In this document: piece by piece, positions 60,711-64,000 of the stretch | Layout of the letters: each line of letters begins with the position of its first letter | How positions within the stretch are numbered: position 1 is the stretch's first letter | Source of the DNA: Phoronis australis | Taxonomy: Eukaryota; Phoronida; Phoronidae | Length of the DNA stretch: 64,000 nucleotides | Reading direction: 5' to 3' | Assembly: GCA_002633005.1 (NCBI GenBank) | Contig: NMRA01000110.1 | Span: 556,623-620,622 of the forward strand | The notes under the pieces: model-generated | Seen by the model: only the letters and a program-made list of their open reading frames with translations | What the model was told of the DNA's origin: nothing | The model's database searches: none | Position numbers and translations under genes: made by a program

Positions 60711-61018
60711 CAAGGAACGCGTTGACAATTTGAATTTACTGGCGATTTGTTATGATTTTGCAAGGAACGCGTTGACAATTTGAATTTACTGGCGATTTGT
60801 TATGATTTTGCAAGGAACGCGTTGACAATTTGAATTTACTGGCGATTTGTTATGATTTTGCAAGGAACGCGTTGACAATTTGAATTTACTGGCGATTTGT
60901 TATGATTTTGCAATGAAGGAACGCGTTGACAATTTGAATTTACTGGCGATTTGTTATGATTTTGCAAGGAACGCGTTGACAATTTGAATTCACTGGCGAT
61001 TTGTTATGATTTTGCAAG
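60711..61018 (+). repeat. 50-bp minisatellite, 6 copies
   Basis: Units CAAGGAACGCGTTGACAATT followed by TGAATTTACTGGCGATTTGT and TATGATTTTG are nearly identical. One copy has a small insertion (CAATGAAGGAACGC). Each unit contains ACGCGT. Non-coding. Confidence 0.95.
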
Positions 61019-61972
61019 TGTAAATCATAACTGCGCCCTTCAATTTTGGAAAATTCACAACCAAGGACTTCGATAAATTAATATATTTGAATTAAGCACC
61101 CCTGCAAACAGCAAATTTTAATTCGAATTACAAAAGCCTCCGGTAATCATTGATGTGTCATGGTGTTTATTTGGCGTCTAAACTAAAGGATTTCTCAAAC
61201 CTTATTCACAAAAATGACCATTTTATGTTTCACATAAGTCTAGAAAAATACTGCATCTTCATTCTCGGAGAATTTCAAATACGACTTATATACCGTGTAG
61301 CGAGAAAAAAATTAGATTTAGCAGACCTACTTAAGACCCACACAATCGCGTGAAAAATTTTCACTACTTCTCTGAGGCTGTCACTCAAATCGAATTTCCC
61401 GCTAGGCCCAAAGCAGCTTCGTGTGTTCCTTTAGTCCTTGTATTCATCGAGTCGCCATAATACTGCGTCAAGGACACGTTCATATGATAGAAAGATGCCG
61501 GAAAAAAACGAAGACAAAACGTAGCTTCCTGAGAGAGTTGTGAGTCTACGTCTTCTTGTGATAATTAAGTTAATTACGTACAGCAAATTTAGATGGCATC
61601 ACTGTTGCGCGTGAATGTTGAAATATTGAACGTGGCTTTGGAGTGTATAGGTTACGTTGACCGAAAACAAGTTTTCACCGAATAATTATCCGAAGGCCTT
61701 GACACTTTCACCCCTTACGATTTGATAGGCTTTTTCTTGGCGTCGGCAAATCGACGTAGGAACACGAGTTCTCGAAAACGCCGGGCTAGGTGGATTTCGC
61801 TGAAACTTTCCAAACTTAATATTTATTCATCAATCTCAAAAATGCTGGTGGGATTTTTGATATAGAGGCACAGTTTTTGTGTAATGTAGCAAATACGAAT
61901 GTTATTTTTTTTACAAATATGCCTTCTACGTTTTGTGAGTTGATTTGTCATAGAAACCCAAACGAAAAAAAT

Positions 61973-62405
61973 CGAACCAAAAGATTCAAAAAACCTTCTG
62001 AGTCTAGATAGATTGGGTATAAGACACGTCATTCAAATTTTGACGGGCCACTATAACCTAGCCCGACACAGACACATTACTGCGCATATGGGGAGCCAAT
62101 GTGTCCCGAGTGTGGTACGTAGAATCTCCTAAACACCTGGTAGAATCTTGCCCAGCTTTCTATAGGCGAAGGAGCAACCTACTGGATGGCACTGTTACAT
62201 GCCTACAACATATAGTGCATGACAATAAATGGAAACGTCTGTCCGTTTTCCTGAGGAGACTGGCAGACTTGAAAACTTTCTTCACGAAGAGCCGTAATTG
62301 GGCTCTCGTGCTTTTGCTCAGTTTTTTGTGCAGTGGGCCCAACCATGAGACCTGCGCAAGTCTGATGCACCGCAAATGACATCAGGCCACCTGCACTGTT
62401 TTTTT
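61973..62405 (+). pseudogene. Truncated LINE tail, second copy
   Basis: Matches the retrotransposon tail at 28119-28556 from the phrase GATTGGGTATAAGACACGTC onward, through the zinc knuckle to CACCTGCACTGT and a T run. A 4-base loss near 62116 (GGTACGTAG against GGTACTGACGTAG) and another small indel near 62253 break the frame. It is shorter at its 5' end than the first copy, as expected for independent 5'-truncated insertions. Confidence 0.85.
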
Positions 62406-63469
62406 AAACGAAAAAATAATTGAGATTTCCTAACAGCGTTTTTAGGTAACTGATGTTTTCATTTAAAAAAGGTTTCATTAAAATCGACCGAGAGTTAATT
62501 TTGCTATGAATTTACTTTTCTTAAAAATTAAATTTTTACTTAAAAGATATGAAAGAAATAATAACACACTTACATAAATATGAAACATATTTTTATATTC
62601 CCTGACGTTTTTTCTTTCAGAAAATACATACATGTTATACAACGTACGTGTTTGAACCAGCGGTTACAATATCGAGATTTGTGATATGCTAAGGTATTTA
62701 AACGAGGGCGAAGTACCGAACCTCATCTGGTGTAGTGCAGTGGGTGACCAAAAGGATTCATGCATTGGTAATGCTTATTGCTTTCATAATACCATTCCCA
62801 AATATATTGTGGCTCGCTCGAGACTTTATGTAACTTATGTGTGAAAAACCACATAGCAATATGAAGAAAAATATTTTTACTTCACGTAATTGTTTAGTTT
62901 TTAAAAACAAATATCATAGTAAGTGTTGACATGTAGAAATATTGCCCAAGAAGCTGAACCCAAAGCGATGCTATACATTCATGGTGCATGTAATTGTAGC
63001 GCGTGGTTTGTGCAGAGGATTTTGATGAGCAAGAAGGCGTCCGTATTCAACGCGACCGGCGTATTGAATGCTCAATAAATACATTCCACACAGTACGACC
63101 CGTATTTCATGACCATACTATCACGCGTATAGGATAAATACTTTCATTACTTGACAAAGCCTATTTTTTAATATACAAGTTAGAATGAAGGCCACTAAAT
63201 AAGATTTGAGATAATTACACGTAACGAGTTTGGTTGGTAAGGCGCCAATAACTATATCGTTATGTAATCTTTCAACGTAAGATCATGATTAGCCCAGCGG
63301 CTGATAAGGGCAGAACTCGTGAGGCTCGGTATTTTCCTCGTAGTGTCGAAGTTACGTTCGAAAGACGTATACACGGAACAAGTAGCCCAAGGCCCTTCTC
63401 CAGCCACTTTTAACTTGACGAAGGGGCTTCTCAAATCACGTGTCAGACTTGGTAGACCAGCGTACCATC

Positions 63470-63607
63470 ATGGCGAACGATAAACAGTCCGGGAAAGGAT
63501 TTATAAAGTACGATCTAACACGTACTTACCCGTGGCTTCATGATCTATACGAGTACGCTGAAAGACACACTCTCCGCTTGCACCCTGTTCAGGAGCAGCT
63601 CATAAAG
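63470..63607 (+). CDS. First exon of a second COMTD1-like methyltransferase
   Basis: Forty-six codons from ATG at 63470 to a donor (AAG, then GTTTGT) at 63608. The residues TYPWLHDLYEYAERHTLRLHPVQEQLIK align with exon 1 of the upstream gene ([24 protein letters not shown]), and the donor sequence and phase 0 are the same. The first 18 residues differ. The remaining exons must lie beyond 64000. This makes a tandem pair of related methyltransferase genes about 13 kb apart. No membrane segment or signal peptide is seen. Confidence 0.75.
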
Positions 63608-64000
63608 GTTTGTATGTAGCCCGACATCTATTTATCGACCAGTATTGCCTACGAGTTCTGAATATGAGCTGACATGTCGTGACCTGACAGCAGATAGTGT
63701 ATTATGTCTTAATCGGACATGCTTAGAACGATGTAACGAAGCGCTGGTGAACCCAAAATTTAGTATTCAAGAAGTCCCTTGCCGGTTGAAATGAGTGGCG
63801 GTCGCCGAGGGAGGCCTTTTTGTCACGTCCTGAGGCGAATGAGTGTTTGGTGGTGAGGTTTGTTTGAAACGTATTTATAGGGTGCATGCATCCCGTAGCT
63901 TTGGCTGTGTTGAAGAGCACACGGTCAGTGCACATTTGATTCGGCGTATTGAGGCTGCTTCCTTCATCGAACTACACCACTAAACTCTTCAGCTCCACAG
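63608..64000 (+). other. Start of intron 1 of the second COMTD1-like gene
   Basis: Begins GTTTGT and runs off the window. No exon, RNA or repeat was recognised in it. Confidence 0.6.

Larger units (their letters stand above)
60118..63469. other. Spacer between the two COMTD1-like genes
   Basis: Holds the COMTD1 poly(A) signal (60372-60377), a 50-bp minisatellite (60711-61018) and a truncated LINE copy (61973-62405). From 61020 to 61970 and from 62410 to 63469 nothing was recognised. Confidence 0.6.

Noticed and set aside
60711-61018. Possible CRISPR array (also considered at 32901-33049 and 34961-35219)
   Set aside because: Units abut without unique spacers, and the surroundings are animal intron and spacer DNA. 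These are ordinary minisatellites.

Overview
The window is animal nuclear DNA. Genes have many exons with GT-AG introns, intergenic spacers are long and AT-leaning, minisatellites and short transposon remnants are abundant, and single n characters mark assembly joins. All recognisable genes (FBXL5, a DYRK2-class kinase, a COMTD1-type methyltransferase, a probable SPMIP1-like sperm protein) are broadly bilaterian. The intron and repeat style suggests an invertebrate, probably marine. The sequence alone does not fix a phylum.

Layout. 1-11112 (+): the 3' part of an unrecognised charged coiled-coil gene, with two possible last exons about 7.7 kb apart and a 26-copy 50-bp minisatellite between them. 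14150-14713 (-): a single-exon SPMIP1-like gene, head to head with FBXL5 across a 209-bp spacer holding a perfect CRE. 14923-24307 (+): a complete nine-exon FBXL5 (591 aa) whose exons join in frame; every iron-binding residue of the hemerythrin domain and all four C-terminal iron-sulfur cysteines are present. 24308-44551: a 20-kb spacer with a MITE, many minisatellites, a non-LTR retrotransposon tail and a repeat family carrying CTCF-like motifs about every 145 bp. 44552-46147 (-): an intronless DYRK2-class kinase (531 aa). 50680-60117 (+): a COMTD1-like O-methyltransferase whose exons 2-4 occur twice. 63470-63607 (+): the first exon of a second COMTD1-like paralogue that continues beyond the window.

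The genes do not form one pathway. FBXL5 is the iron-sensing subunit of an SCF ubiquitin ligase, the kinase is a signalling enzyme, the SPMIP1-like protein belongs to a family of sperm-tail microtubule inner proteins, and the methyltransferases form a small tandem family. I see no new defence or mobile system. The points most worth a second look are the regularly spaced CTCF-like motifs, the COMTD1 exon duplication (probably two haplotypes placed in series), a clean transposon insertion present in only one of those copies, a Kolobok-like element with 162-bp inverted repeats, and a dispersed family of about 80-bp hairpins.
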